Origin: Aquimarina sp. Aq107
GTDB taxonomy: Bacteria > Bacteroidota > Bacteroidia > Flavobacteriales > Flavobacteriaceae
Reading direction: 5' to 3'
Assembly (NCBI RefSeq): GCF_943733665.1
Contig: NZ_OX030782.1
Location: 2,776,501-2,840,500, forward strand
Length of the DNA: 64,000 bases
Of this stretch, positions 8,191 through 17,557 are shown in pieces (within the stretch, counting starts at the first letter, position 1; each line of letters starts with the position of its first letter). Both the position numbers and the translations under genes were made by a program. Below the pieces are notes generated by a model that ran no database searches, was not told the DNA's origin, and worked only from the letters and a program-made list of their open reading frames with translations.

Positions 8191-9088
8191 AATACAATCC
8201 TATAGTAATTACGACTTTGATAGAGCTGCTGAATTACGTGAAGTTAACACCAAATTTCGAGAGGTTTCGTATATACCAATTTTTAAGAATAACTTTTTTA
8301 TTGTTACATCAGCCTTAAAAGATGAAGTGTTAATGAATATCCCTTTAGAATTAACTTCTTTTACAACTAAAAAATATTTTCTTGGCGTATCCAATAATAA
8401 AGAAATTTGGTGCATTGATTTATCAGAAATTGAGCTTTCGACTATAGCTAATTTCATATCATATTCTAAACTATACTGTGTTCGAGATTGTTTTCATCTT
8501 ATTAATGAAAGAGAAGCTTCGTTACTAGCATATGCTAAAGGAATCACTAATTGGAACAACACCCATCAATTCTGTAGTAATTGTGGTTCTAGGACAATCA
8601 GAGAAGAAAAAGGGCATAGAAGAAAATGTATAAACAATCTTTGTAATTCATTACACTTTCCTAGAATTAATCCAGCTGTAATTGTATTAATAGAATACAA
8701 ACCAAAAAATGCACCTCCGCTATGTCTATTAAATATGCACGAAAAAGAATATGGTTATATGTGTTCTTTATTTTCTGGATTTTCAGAAATTGGAGAAAGC
8801 CTCGAAGACACTGTTAAAAGAGAAATGAAAGAAGAAGTAAATCTAGCGGTCACTAATATAGACTATATCGCTTCTCAACCTTGGTCCTTTCCATCATCAT
8901 TAATGTTAGGCTTTTCGGCAAAAACAGAAAGCAAAAATTTTACTATCGATAATAAAGAAATTAAAAAAGCACAATGGTTTTCTGCTAATCAAATTAACAA
9001 AATGGTGCAAGAAAATAAACTTGTGATTTCTAAAAAGGACTCTATATCAAATTATATAATACAATTATGGGTCGAAAAAAACAGTTAA
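8183..9088 (+). CDS. nudC: NAD(+) diphosphatase, NudC-type Nudix hydrolase
   Basis: Hydrolyses NADH/NAD+ to NMNH/NMN and AMP, and in the family can remove NAD caps from RNA. The ATG at 8183 overlaps the HxlR stop by 8 bp and is preferred to a TTG at 8174. A zinc ribbon has cysteines at 131, 134, 149 and 154; the Nudix box spans ~199-221 (G, E205, RE and EE present), with Asn in place of the usual late Gly. SQPWSFPSS (231-239) is the diagnostic NudC motif. Cytosolic, 301 residues. Coupled to the regulator and the DUF1330 gene, suggesting control by redox or NAD state. Confidence 0.88.
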   Translation: MNRIQSYSNYDFDRAAELREVNTKFREVSYIPIFKNNFFIVTSALKDEVLMNIPLELTSFTTKKYFLGVSNNKEIWCIDLSEIELSTIANFISYSKLYCVRDCFHLINEREASLLAYAKGITNWNNTHQFCSNCGSRTIREEKGHRRKCINNLCNSLHFPRINPAVIVLIEYKPKNAPPLCLLNMHEKEYGYMCSLFSGFSEIGESLEDTVKREMKEEVNLAVTNIDYIASQPWSFPSSLMLGFSAKTESKNFTIDNKEIKKAQWFSANQINKMVQENKLVISKKDSISNYIIQLWVEKNS

Positions 9089-9108
9089 TCTAAATTAAAA
9101 AGAAAAAT

Positions 9109-9402
9109 ATGAACAAAGTTAATGTAACAATCGTAGCTACAATAAATCAACAAGGCAAAGAGGCATTATCTCATTACTTAGAAAAAGTAGGAATTCTCTA
9201 TAAAAAAGTAGATGCAAAGCCTGTAAATAAATTTAAGGTCTCTAAACCTTTTATCGGTGATTATACTCCCAGTTTAGTTTCTATAATGGAATTTCCAGAT
9301 ATGAAATCATTACATGATGTATTTGATAGTGATGAATATAAAGAATTACTACCTTACCGTGAAAAAGCTTTTTCTAAACTAGAAGCTTATATTAGTGAAT
9401 AA
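9109..9402 (+). CDS. DUF1330 family small protein
   Basis: A 97-residue cytosolic protein with the ferredoxin-like alpha/beta pattern of DUF1330: VNVTIVATINQQG as strand 1, then SLVSIMEFPDMKSLHDVFDS and a final EYKELLPYREKAFSKLE helix. It starts 20 bp after the nudC stop and completes the HxlR-nudC operon. Members of this fold are dimeric and related to ABM-type proteins. No activity is established for DUF1330. Confidence 0.7.
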   Translation: MNKVNVTIVATINQQGKEALSHYLEKVGILYKKVDAKPVNKFKVSKPFIGDYTPSLVSIMEFPDMKSLHDVFDSDEYKELLPYREKAFSKLEAYISE

Positions 9403-9463
9403 GTGTATTCCTATTATAGCTATCGTTTAGTAAACATTTAATTCATTAGAATTCAATTATACA

Positions 9464-10000
9464 ATGAACAAAAAATTTCCGGTTTTAGAATCTAAAAGAG
9501 TAATCTTAAGACAGTTTAATGATTCGGACTTAGAAAACGTTTTTAAAGGGCTTTCGCACCCAGATATTATTAAATATTATGGCATTAGCTATAAAAGTTT
9601 AGAAGCTACAAGAGAACAAATGTCTTGGTTTGCTGATCTGGAAGAAAATGAAACCGGAATTTGGTGGGCTGTCTGTTCAAAAGATGATGGAAGTTTTCTA
9701 GGAGCAGGTGGATTAAATAATATGAGTAAAGAAAATAGAAAAGCAGAAATTGGTTTTTGGCTACTGCCACAAAGCTGGGGAAAAGGTTTCATGACCGAAA
9801 CAATGCCACTTATTGTTAATTACGCATTCGATACTATTGGATTACATAGAATTGAGGGCTTTGTAGAAACCGAAAACATAAATTGCAAAAAAGCTTTGGC
9901 AAAACTTAAATTCAATTTAGAAGGTACAATGCAAGACTGCGAAGTTAAAAATGGAGCATTTATTAGTTTAGATATTTATTCTAAAATAGTTAATGAATGA
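9464..10000 (+). CDS. GNAT family N-acetyltransferase, RimJ/RimL type
   Basis: A 178-residue protein of the Acetyltransf_3 subgroup. It opens with FPVLESKRVILRQFNDSDLENVF, here split as FPVLESKRVILR and QFNDSDLENVF, typical of RimJ/RimL relatives. The acetyl-CoA motif is LPQSWGKGFMTETM, followed by RIEGFVETENINCKKALAKL. RimL-type enzymes acetylate protein N-termini, but most distant members have other substrates, so none is claimed. It stands 61 bp after the DUF1330 gene without an evident terminator. Confidence 0.85.
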   Translation: MNKKFPVLESKRVILRQFNDSDLENVFKGLSHPDIIKYYGISYKSLEATREQMSWFADLEENETGIWWAVCSKDDGSFLGAGGLNNMSKENRKAEIGFWLLPQSWGKGFMTETMPLIVNYAFDTIGLHRIEGFVETENINCKKALAKLKFNLEGTMQDCEVKNGAFISLDIYSKIVNE

Positions 10001-10067
10001 ACTATTCTGTCTAATAATAGTTGACCTTTTAAACTAGCTAAAAATTGGAAAGTAATAGACTTTAAAA

Positions 10068-10499
10068 ATGGTAAGAAAAAATAATGAAATAACGCTCGAT
10101 TTTTTAGATCACGTAGCCATTAGAGTTAAAGATTTGAAAATCTCAAGTGAATGGTATCAAAAAGTATTAGGATTAAAAGAATACAAACCACCTGAATGGG
10201 GCGAATTTCCTATTTTTCTACTTTCCGGAAAATCTGGAATTGCATTGTTTCCTGCTGATTTAGATGATTCTAAACTTAATTTAAATTCTAAAAATGTAAA
10301 AATTGACCATTTTGCCTTTAATGTTACGAAAGAAAATTTTGAAAAAGCTAAAGAACGATATGCAGAATTAAATTTAAACTTCAACATTCAGGATCATCAC
10401 TATTTTCATTCAATTTATACAAAAGACCCAGATGGACACAAGGTCGAATTGACAACTATTGTTGTCAATGAGAATGAATTCTATTCCAAATTCAAATAA
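10068..10499 (+). CDS. VOC family (glyoxalase-like) protein
   Basis: A 143-residue vicinal-oxygen-chelate protein. The first beta-alpha-beta-beta-beta unit begins DHVAIRVKDLKISSEWYQKVLG (read as DHVAIRVKDL and SSEWYQKVLG); the second begins IDHFAFNV and ends SIYTKDPDGHKVEL. Possible metal ligands are H15, the His of IDHFAF and the Glu of KVELTT, the normal VOC positions. This fold covers glyoxalase I, fosfomycin-resistance enzymes and dioxygenases; the size and ligands allow a metal-dependent small-molecule enzyme, but the substrate is unknown. Confidence 0.8.
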   Translation: MVRKNNEITLDFLDHVAIRVKDLKISSEWYQKVLGLKEYKPPEWGEFPIFLLSGKSGIALFPADLDDSKLNLNSKNVKIDHFAFNVTKENFEKAKERYAELNLNFNIQDHHYFHSIYTKDPDGHKVELTTIVVNENEFYSKFK

Positions 10500-10577
10500 A
10501 AAACTGCGTCTAATAAAGATTAATATCCCTTTATTTGTTACCCAAAATAGTGCAAGTAATTGGTAAATGGACCAAAA

Positions 10578-11253
10578 ATGAAAATTCAAAAATTAAAGTT
10601 ATATACAAATAAACTAGTTTTAGAAAAACAATTCTATTCAGAAACTTTAGGGTTTGAAATACTTGAAAGTACAGTAAGCCACTTTACATTAAAAATTGGA
10701 TGGAGTGAATTAACTTTCGAAAAGTCTGAAAAGGATTATAAGTACCATTATTGTTTTTTAATCCCATCCAACAAATTAAATCAAGCAATAGAATGGATGG
10801 AAAAAAGGGTTCCCATTTTAGATTTAGAAAACGGAAGAAAGACCCAGAGATTTGAAAGTTGGAATGCCGATTCATTTTACTTCTATGATGCCAGTGGAAA
10901 TATTGCTGAATTTATCGTTAGACATGAACTGAAAAACGCTATTGAGTCTGATTTTAAAATTTCGGATGTATTATGTGTAAATGAAATCGGGATTCCTACA
11001 AGCGATGTGGAAAAAAATGAATAATCAACTTCAAGAAAAGTTTGGAACAAAATTTTGGAAAGGCGATCCTCTAAGGTTTGGAACAAGTGGTTCGCAAGAA
11101 GGGTTGTTTTTACTACCAAACTATAACTTAAAAGATTTTTGGTTTCCTACTTCCATTAAAATTAAACCAGAACCATTTAGTGCTACAATAAATAATAACG
11201 ATCAAATATTCTATCTAGAATATAAGAATGAAGAAATAAAAAATTACTCTTAA
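10578..11253 (+). pseudogene. VOC family protein interrupted by a frameshift at an A7 run
   Basis: The first frame runs from ATG 10578 to a stop at 11022-11024 (148 residues) and holds VOC segments such as KLKLYTNKLVLEKQFYSETLG (first 20 residues: KLKLYTNKLVLEKQFYSETL) and FYFYDASGNIAEFIVRH. It ends just after VNEIGIPTSDVEK. The next frame, open to 11253, continues the same domain: LQEKFGTKFW, GSQEGLFLLP and FWFPTS, the usual end of this two-module VOC group. Removing one A from the seven-A run at 11011-11017 joins both frames into ~224 residues. So the gene is broken by one inserted base, or the base is a sequencing error. Function unknown. Confidence 0.8.
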
Positions 11254-11397
11254 AAAAACAACTCTTAATTAATATAGCTTTTATTAATTGGCTCAATATT
11301 TTGAGTTATTAACTTCATTTTTAGTTGAGTATTTACACAAAAAACGCGTATATTTAATTACTAATTCCGCATACTGTCAGTAATTAAATTACAGCAC

Positions 11398-12435
11398 ATG
11401 AATAGAGCTTTAAACCTTCGGAAAAGTCTAGCTATTTTAGGGATTCCTGTACTGATTATTGTAATCATGATACTTCTAACAAAATCGTCCATATTTACAA
11501 CAAACTCCAACAGTTTATCTATTGGAATTACATTTGATTTATTATTAACCGTTCCCCTTATATATTTTCTGCAAATTAGAAAAACCAACATTCCGAAAAT
11601 TACTATTCTTTCATTTGTGATTATCGGTATGATAGTTTGTACACTCATAATTCCGTCCATCAATCAATATTATTTGGATCTTTTTAAGACTTGGATATTT
11701 CCTGTTTTGGAACTTTCTATAGTATCATATGTGATTTACAAGTTGACCAAGGTTATAAAGCGTTATAAAGTAAACAAAAATGGATCTTTAGACTTTTTTA
11801 CTGCCCTAAAAGATACTTGCAGAGAAATACTTCCTAAAGCTGCTGTAATACCTGTAGTCACAGAAATTGCTGTTTTTTATTATGGTTTTATTTATTGGAA
11901 AAAAAGAAACCTCAGTAAAAATGAGTTCTCTTATCATAAAAACAGTGGAACAATATCTTTATTAATTGCTCTTGTAATTATTATTAGGATAGAAACAGTT
12001 GTATTTCATATTCTTCTTGCAAAATAGAATCTCACTGCAGCCTGGATTTTAACTTTTCTTAGTATATATTCAGGTATTCAGATTATTGGTTTTATCAAAT
12101 CGATGTATAAAAGACCTATTTCTATCGAAAATGATAAATTATTCCTCCGATATGGAATCATGAATGAGACTACTATTGAGTTATCTAATATTGATAGCAT
12201 AGAAATCTCATCAAAAGATATTGAATTAGACAAAATCACTAGAAAACTATCATTTTTAGGAGTATTAGAAAATCATAATATGATTATAAGGCTAAAAGAA
12301 GAAAACACCTTGATTGGGCTTTATGAAATTAAACGTACTTACAAAAATTTAGCAATACATATTGATGACAAAAATGAATTTAAAAATCGAATAATTAGTG
12401 TTTCTAATCGATTAAAACTAGATGCTACTTTATAA
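11398..12435 (+). pseudogene. multi-pass membrane protein gene interrupted by an in-frame TAG
   Basis: The frame from ATG 11398 stops at TAG 12025-12027 (209 residues) but stays open in the same frame afterwards to 12435, with clearly protein-like sequence: AAWILTFLSIYSGIQ directly after the stop, then a soluble tail (YGIMNETTIELSNIDSIEIS). Without the stop the product would be about 345 residues: five or more membrane segments, a cytosolic patch (KDTCREILPKAAV) and a C-terminal PH-like beta-rich domain. This organisation is recalled from unnamed flavobacterial membrane proteins sometimes mislabelled beta-carotene monooxygenase. A TGG to TAG change would explain it. The ATG at 12103 could start a separate fragment, but nothing supports that. 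Confidence 0.75.
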
Positions 12436-12448
12436 TATAATACACGAT

Positions 12449-13105
12449 CTAAAAAACTTCATAAATTGTTGTTTTTATAAGTCCTTTACCATCTGCTGTA
12501 TTAATTGATAGTAACTCTTTTTCTTTTTTTATTTTAAAATTAAAAGGTGGTGCTAATAAATTTATTCCGCTTTGCTTTTTTAATCTGATTCCTTGCCCAG
12601 AAATGATATCTGTATTTGGATTAAAAACACCTTTTGGTATATGCTCTGTAAGAATAACATACTTAAAATCATATAGCTTATTCACTACTTGTTTTACTTC
12701 CTTATTTGACAAATGTTGTAATACTTGCCGTAGTATCAAACAATCTGCAGAAGGTAAATCATCGACCGCAGCATCTAGACAATGAAACTCTAAATTTTGT
12801 TGCTTAAATTTTTCTTTATTGTACGCTATTAGTTCTGCTACTATATCTATTCCAATATATTTCTTACTGTATTCAACCAATTGCTTCCCTATATTAAAAT
12901 CACCACAACCAATATCACATACGATCAATGGTGTCTTAAACGACGTTAGAAATGATATTATAGCATCTATATAAGGAAGTACAATCTTAGGGTTATGAGA
13001 TCCATCGCCAGAATAAAAATCAAATTCTGTACCTCCCCAAAGTTTCTTTTCATAAACCTGAGCCATTGCATCTTTTGTTGGCCAAGGAGTTTTCTTTTTA
13101 TTCAT
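12449..13105 (-). CDS. class I SAM-dependent methyltransferase
   Basis: A 218-residue cytosolic enzyme. Motif I is VCDIGCGDFNIG, followed by YIGIDIV (acidic strand-2 residue) and LILRQVLQHLSNKEV, typical of Methyltransf_11/25 proteins. The N-terminal segment WGGTEFDFYSGDGSHNP recurs in uncharacterised methyltransferases of this subgroup, some of which lie in glycan or lipid clusters. Substrate unknown. It converges on the interrupted membrane-protein gene with only 13 bp between stops. Confidence 0.8.
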   Translation of the reverse strand: MNKKKTPWPTKDAMAQVYEKKLWGGTEFDFYSGDGSHNPKIVLPYIDAIISFLTSFKTPLIVCDIGCGDFNIGKQLVEYSKKYIGIDIVAELIAYNKEKFKQQNLEFHCLDAAVDDLPSADCLILRQVLQHLSNKEVKQVVNKLYDFKYVILTEHIPKGVFNPNTDIISGQGIRLKKQSGINLLAPPFNFKIKKEKELLSINTADGKGLIKTTIYEVF

Positions 13106-13350
13106 ATCTGTTTTTCTATTCGTCTTTAAAAACTGCTCCTGTAAACTATTAAAGGGATTCTCTTCTAAAAATAAAAATATAATATCGAAACAAACTTACA
13201 AATTATGAAGTATAACAACCTCTTAAATTGTTTGGTCATTATTATAATGATAGCTTCAAAAAAGTACAATTAGTAGTCTTTTTTTTGTAGCATCAAAACC
13301 TTCATTCTACTTCATCTTTGCATTGTATTAATCATTAAATAAACAAAAAG

Positions 13351-13704
13351 ATGAATATTAAAGACCAAGTACAAAAAATGGATGCAATCGTAGCACAAGG
13401 TGCTATTGTTGACGCTGTAAAAGATTTTTTTGCAGATAATGCAGTAACTGCTGATTACGGTAATAGTGGAACAAATGGAAAACCTGAAATGGTAAAAAAA
13501 ATGGAAGGTTTTGCTAATGCTATAGCTAAGGTTAATGGAATTACACATCATCATACCATTGTTGATAAGAATATTTCTGCTTCTGAATTTACTTTTGATT
13601 TTGATATGAAAGATGGCAGTAAAATATACTGGCACGAAATTATACGTCGAATTTGGAATGACCAAGGAAAGGTTACTCAAGAAACATATTTTAACGCAGA
13701 ATAA
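13351..13704 (+). CDS. SnoaL-like / NTF2-fold protein
   Basis: A 117-residue protein with the cone-shaped NTF2 fold pattern: a first helix (VDAVKDFFADNAVTADYG), a KPEMVKKMEGFANAI helix, then strands THHHTIVDKNISASEFTFDF and KIYWHEIIRRIWND. No signal peptide, so cytosolic. The fold covers ketosteroid isomerase-type enzymes and non-catalytic binding proteins. Three His in a row before strand 3 are notable but not diagnostic. It is followed after 34 bp by a YHS-domain gene and an SPW-type membrane protein, forming a likely transcript. Confidence 0.7.
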   Translation: MNIKDQVQKMDAIVAQGAIVDAVKDFFADNAVTADYGNSGTNGKPEMVKKMEGFANAIAKVNGITHHHTIVDKNISASEFTFDFDMKDGSKIYWHEIIRRIWNDQGKVTQETYFNAE

Positions 13705-13738
13705 TTAACATCTATAATAACATTTAAATAAAAATATT

Positions 13739-14209
13739 ATGAAACTTATAAAATCATCATTAGTAATAATTGCACTCATTCTTACCGCTAATTTATCTGC
13801 ACAAGATAAAAAAGCCAATAACGTAGACAATAGCAATATAGCATTACAAGGATATAGCCCAGTATCTTACCTAGATCTAGGTTTAGCGCAGAGAGGAAAT
13901 AAACAATATAAATCAGAACATCAAAAAATCATTTATTATTTCACCTCATTAGATCAAAAACAAACTTTTGATAACAATCCTGCCAAATATCTACCGCAAT
14001 ATGGAGGATTCTGCGCATTCGGCTCATATGCAGGTGCAAAATTTAGAGTTGATCCAACAAAATTCATTGTTAAAGATAGTAAGTATTATCTATTCTTAAA
14101 TAATGTAGAGTTAGATGCTAAACAACTATGGTTAGCAGAAAACAATCATAATAAACTAAAAAGTACTGCTGATAAAAACTGGAGTAAACTAAGTAAAACT
14201 CACAATTAA
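13739..14209 (+). CDS. exported YHS domain-containing protein
   Basis: A 156-residue protein. Signal peptide 1-21 (ILTANLSAQ). The YHS-like core starts IALQGYSPVSYLDLG and continues IYYFTSLDQKQTFDNNPAKYLPQYGG, given here as IYYFTSLDQKQTF and NPAKYLPQYGG, followed by FCAFGSYAG. YHS domains occur in metal-related proteins such as copper-transporting ATPases; stand-alone periplasmic versions are common in Bacteroidota and uncharacterised. Second of three co-directional small genes (13351-14591). Confidence 0.8.
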   Translation: MKLIKSSLVIIALILTANLSAQDKKANNVDNSNIALQGYSPVSYLDLGLAQRGNKQYKSEHQKIIYYFTSLDQKQTFDNNPAKYLPQYGGFCAFGSYAGAKFRVDPTKFIVKDSKYYLFLNNVELDAKQLWLAENNHNKLKSTADKNWSKLSKTHN

Positions 14210-14237
14210 TTTTCCCATCACTTTAAATTTAAAAATC

Positions 14238-14591
14238 ATGAAATTTGTAACCAAAAGAATACACGCATTTTTAGATTATCCTGTTGCGATTATATTAATA
14301 TTACTACCATACATACTTGGTTTAGGAAGTTCCAATCCAATGGCGCTATATGTTTCTGTAGCAACTGGGGCTGCAGCTTTTATATTAACCTTATTAACAG
14401 ATCATAATTTAGGAGTATATCGTATTGTACCATATAAAGTTCATTTAATTGTAGATTTTTTAGTAGCAATTGTATTTATTATCGTTCCTTTTATTTTATC
14501 ATTCCAAGGAATAGATGCTTACTACTATTGGATAAATGGTGCAATGGTTCTTATAGTAGTAAGCCTACATAAACCAGAAACATCTGCCTGA
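14238..14591 (+). CDS. small four-helix membrane protein, SPW-repeat-like
   Basis: A 117-residue inner-membrane protein with four predicted transmembrane segments. It starts KRIHAFLDYPVAIILILLP, and a second HLIVDFLVAIVFIIVPFIL echoes the first, so it is an internal duplication of a two-helix unit in the manner of SPW-repeat proteins. Function unknown. It ends a short transcript with the SnoaL-like and YHS genes, followed by a terminator at 14639. Confidence 0.65.
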   Translation: MKFVTKRIHAFLDYPVAIILILLPYILGLGSSNPMALYVSVATGAAAFILTLLTDHNLGVYRIVPYKVHLIVDFLVAIVFIIVPFILSFQGIDAYYYWINGAMVLIVVSLHKPETSA

Positions 14592-14638
14592 TTTATAAAT
14601 ATTTGATCAAATAGATTGGAGTAATAACATTAATGAGT

Positions 14639-14677
14639 AATAACCGTTTGAATCCTAATTTAAGCGGTTATTTCTTT
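14639..14677 (+). terminator. rho-independent terminator
   Basis: AATAACCG (14639-14646) pairs with CGGTTATT (14665-14672), and the inner bases add a few more imperfect pairs. TCTTTTAT follows. It closes the SnoaL-like/YHS/SPW transcript. Confidence 0.65.
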
Positions 14678-14831
14678 TATATATTATAATTAAAAAAGCT
14701 ATCATTAATATCTTGAATGATTCATTCTAAAACTTCTTACACTTTTATTATCTTGCTTTTGAATAATAAATTTCTTGTTAATCTTGCGGGATCCAATATA
14801 AAGGATCCAAAAAGTGTATATTGTAAATTGA

Positions 14832-15881
14832 ATGCATCACGTCGAAAAATTTTCACCAGAACTTAATAAAGTATACTTTATAGAAAAACATACGTTAATC
14901 CACATTTTATCGGGTAACGGGAGTATTCAGGTTGATTTTAAAAATTATTTAGACTGGCAAGAAAAAGCCATTTTTTTAGAAAAAGGACAATACATCAAGT
15001 TTCTTTCAGACAATTTCACTATCAGAAGAATTGAATTCTCGAACAAAGAGAAATTTTATAATACCGAAGTTCGAGTATTATTTAAACATCTAATATCTTT
15101 AGGGTATATTGATTTATTAGAATGTGACGAATGTAATAACTTTTTATCAGAATCAACGTTAACAGATAATTCCTCTAATATTATAGATATTTCTTCAAAA
15201 CAATGGTACTGGCAAAACCCTTTTAAAGCAAACAAAGAAGAATATCAGATTATTTTTGATATTAAAGATATTATTGATGAAGAATATTCTAATAATTTAA
15301 CCAGTAGCGATCTAGTAAATCTTATTAATGATAATGGATATAATGCCCAAGCACTTATTAAAAATAAAGTAGGATTGTCAATTAAAAATTTAGTTAGCTC
15401 TAAAAGATTACAGGAAAGCCAAAAACAAATTGCTTTTACTGATAAGAATATTCAGGAAATCTCTTATGATTTAGGGTTTAAGGATGATGCTTATTTTAAT
15501 CGTGTTTTTAAAAATTCAACTGGACAAACACCTAAACAGTTTCGAGAAAACTTCGATTTTGAAAAACGAGATACATTTACCCAAAATATTCTAGAACTTT
15601 TACAAAAATATCATACTCAAGAAAGAGCTCTAGAATTTTATGCTGATAAAATGAATCTATCTATTAAAGCGCTTTCTAGTAAAGTTAAATCTAAAATGAA
15701 TATCACTTTAGGCCAATTAATCAGATTGGAACTTATCAATACTGCAAAATTTATGCTCATTGAAGGGGAATCTATTTCTGAGATATCTAGAACCTTAGGT
15801 TTTGAAGAACCTAACCATTTTACTCGGTTTTTTAAACATTATTTAGGCATTTCACCAACGGATTTTAAATCAAGTATTTAA
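14832..15881 (+). CDS. AraC family regulator with two tandem DNA-binding domains
   Basis: A 349-residue protein. Residues 1-~130 resemble the cupin-like AraC sensor half (HILSGNGSIQVDF, EKGQYIKFLSDN). Two complete AraC-type DNA-binding domains then follow: ~155-243 (NIQEISYDLGFKDDAYFNRVFK, read as NIQEISYDLGFK and DDAYFNRVFK, then GQTPKQFREN) and ~250-347 (SISEISRTLGFEEPNHFTRFFK, read as SISEISRTLGF and EEPNHFTRFF, then GISPTDFKS). AraC proteins normally have one such domain. Target and ligand are unknown. The upstream gap has a GGATCCAA direct repeat (14789, 14803). Confidence 0.85.
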   Translation: MHHVEKFSPELNKVYFIEKHTLIHILSGNGSIQVDFKNYLDWQEKAIFLEKGQYIKFLSDNFTIRRIEFSNKEKFYNTEVRVLFKHLISLGYIDLLECDECNNFLSESTLTDNSSNIIDISSKQWYWQNPFKANKEEYQIIFDIKDIIDEEYSNNLTSSDLVNLINDNGYNAQALIKNKVGLSIKNLVSSKRLQESQKQIAFTDKNIQEISYDLGFKDDAYFNRVFKNSTGQTPKQFRENFDFEKRDTFTQNILELLQKYHTQERALEFYADKMNLSIKALSSKVKSKMNITLGQLIRLELINTAKFMLIEGESISEISRTLGFEEPNHFTRFFKHYLGISPTDFKSSI

Positions 15882-15973
15882 ATAAAAAGAATCCTAACTG
15901 ATAATCTATTTACCAAACGTTTTCGCATCTTAATGATTCATATATTTATAGTTGTCAATCATAAAATCCAAAA

Positions 15974-17455
15974 ATGAAATCAATAATCGCATATAGTTTA
16001 ATACTGTTGGTAATCCTATCTAGTTGTACTAAAAAAAGTAAACAATCAGATAACAGGGAAGAAAAATTTACATCTGAATTAATAGCATTAAAGAAGTTTT
16101 TTCAAATTCCTGGACTTGCCGTTTCTATCCAAAAGAATGGAAATAATATATATCAAAACTATCTAGGTGTATCAGACATAGAAAAACAAACTGAATTAGA
16201 CTCTACAGTTTTATTTCCTATAGCTTCAATAACCAAAGTGTTTTCAGGAGTTTTAATAATGAAACTTGTAGAACAACAAAAACTTTCGCTAGAAGAACCA
16301 ATCAATAACTATTTAGACGCCCCTATTCAGCAAGATTCAATTTTAATCAAACATATCCTATCGCATACTTCTCAAGGAAATATTGGAACAGAATTTTATT
16401 ATAGTTCTCGATTTGGAATACTCACAAGGGTTATTGAGAAAGCCTCCAATAAATCCTTTAAAGAGTTTATGAATCAAGAAATTCTAATGCCTTTACAATT
16501 AAAAAACACTTTCTTACTTAAGGATTCACTTCAAATTACTGAAGAAAATCGAAAAATAGCCAAGCCTTATGTCTTGAATGAGGGAACAAAAAAAGGATTT
16601 ATTGATTTCGGTTATTCTACCTCAGCAGGAATTGTTTCTAATCTAAATGATTTAGCAATTTTTAATGATGCTTTGGATACCAATACACTGATATCAGAAG
16701 AATCCAAGAATTTAATGTTTTCTTCTTTTAAAGATGATCTACCATATGGTTATGGAATCTTTAGTCAAGAGATCGAAGATCTACAGCTGGTATGGGCTTA
16801 TGGTCAATATGATTGCTATTCTAGTTTGTTTCTAAAAATCCCTTCAAAAAAGATTACCTTAACCTTACTTGCTAACAATAATTTATTGAGTGATCCTGCG
16901 CGATTAATCTATGGAGATGCTACTTCATCATTATTTGTTATTAGTTTTTTAAAAAATTATATATACAAACACGGTGAAATGGAACTGTTAGAACTGTTAG
17001 ATACAACCGAGATTGTTTCTACGTACCCTAAAAGTACTTTTCACAGAAAAAAATTATTAGCACAGGCATTGAGTGAATCGTTTATGGCTAGGTTTGATCC
17101 AGAAAAAATAAAAACGAGTTCGAAAATATTAGAATACACCTTTTCTCAATACCCAAATTATCAAGAATATGCTGATCTAAACCTTCTTCACAATCTATCG
17201 TTTTTAAAGGATGTTTCATTCTATATGGATCTTGGTGAGTTCAATACGTTTGATACTCAAATCGAACTTATTGGAGAAAAGTTGATCAAAGAAACACCTA
17301 AAAGTCCTTATGTACATATATATCTCGGCACCTATTATGATAGAAAAGGAAACACCGAAAAAGCAAAATACCACTTTGAAAGCATTGTCAATGCGAAGAA
17401 TTTTTCAAAAAACTGGTACACTCAAGAAGCACAAAATTGGTTGAATAATCATTAG
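15974..17455 (+). CDS. serine hydrolase lipoprotein, class C beta-lactamase-like, with C-terminal TPR-like region
   Basis: A 493-residue protein. A lipoprotein signal ends VILSSC. The beta-lactamase/D-aminopeptidase fold carries the SxxK pair S85-K88 (ASITK); the Tyr motif is YSS at 143-145 where YxN is usual. The third motif, normally HxG, seems to be WAYGQYD, so the active site is not fully standard. From ~residue 400, two TPR-like helices (YVHIYLGTYYDRKGNTEKAKY) follow; quoted in part as YLGTYYDRKGNTEKAKY. Likely a periplasmic esterase or peptidase rather than a resistance enzyme. Confidence 0.8.
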   Translation: MKSIIAYSLILLVILSSCTKKSKQSDNREEKFTSELIALKKFFQIPGLAVSIQKNGNNIYQNYLGVSDIEKQTELDSTVLFPIASITKVFSGVLIMKLVEQQKLSLEEPINNYLDAPIQQDSILIKHILSHTSQGNIGTEFYYSSRFGILTRVIEKASNKSFKEFMNQEILMPLQLKNTFLLKDSLQITEENRKIAKPYVLNEGTKKGFIDFGYSTSAGIVSNLNDLAIFNDALDTNTLISEESKNLMFSSFKDDLPYGYGIFSQEIEDLQLVWAYGQYDCYSSLFLKIPSKKITLTLLANNNLLSDPARLIYGDATSSLFVISFLKNYIYKHGEMELLELLDTTEIVSTYPKSTFHRKKLLAQALSESFMARFDPEKIKTSSKILEYTFSQYPNYQEYADLNLLHNLSFLKDVSFYMDLGEFNTFDTQIELIGEKLIKETPKSPYVHIYLGTYYDRKGNTEKAKYHFESIVNAKNFSKNWYTQEAQNWLNNH

Positions 17456-17557
17456 ATTTAATTAAAACTACAATTGAGTCAGAACATATAACAATTCGGT
17501 AATTATAATTACTTTCATACTACGTATCGCAGTAGCTTTCGCATAAATTAATATATT

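Noticed and set aside
13312..13680. 122-residue minus-strand frame opposite the SnoaL-like gene
   Set aside because: The plus-strand product is a clear NTF2-fold protein; the opposite frame is a low-complexity shadow.
14789..14810. GGATCCAA direct repeat upstream of the double AraC gene as an operator
   Set aside because: Only 8 bp and based on a common 6-bp palindrome; too weak to call.
15974..17455. Class C beta-lactamase
   Set aside because: Tyr and third motifs are not standard and it is a lipoprotein with a TPR-like tail; better called a serine hydrolase.
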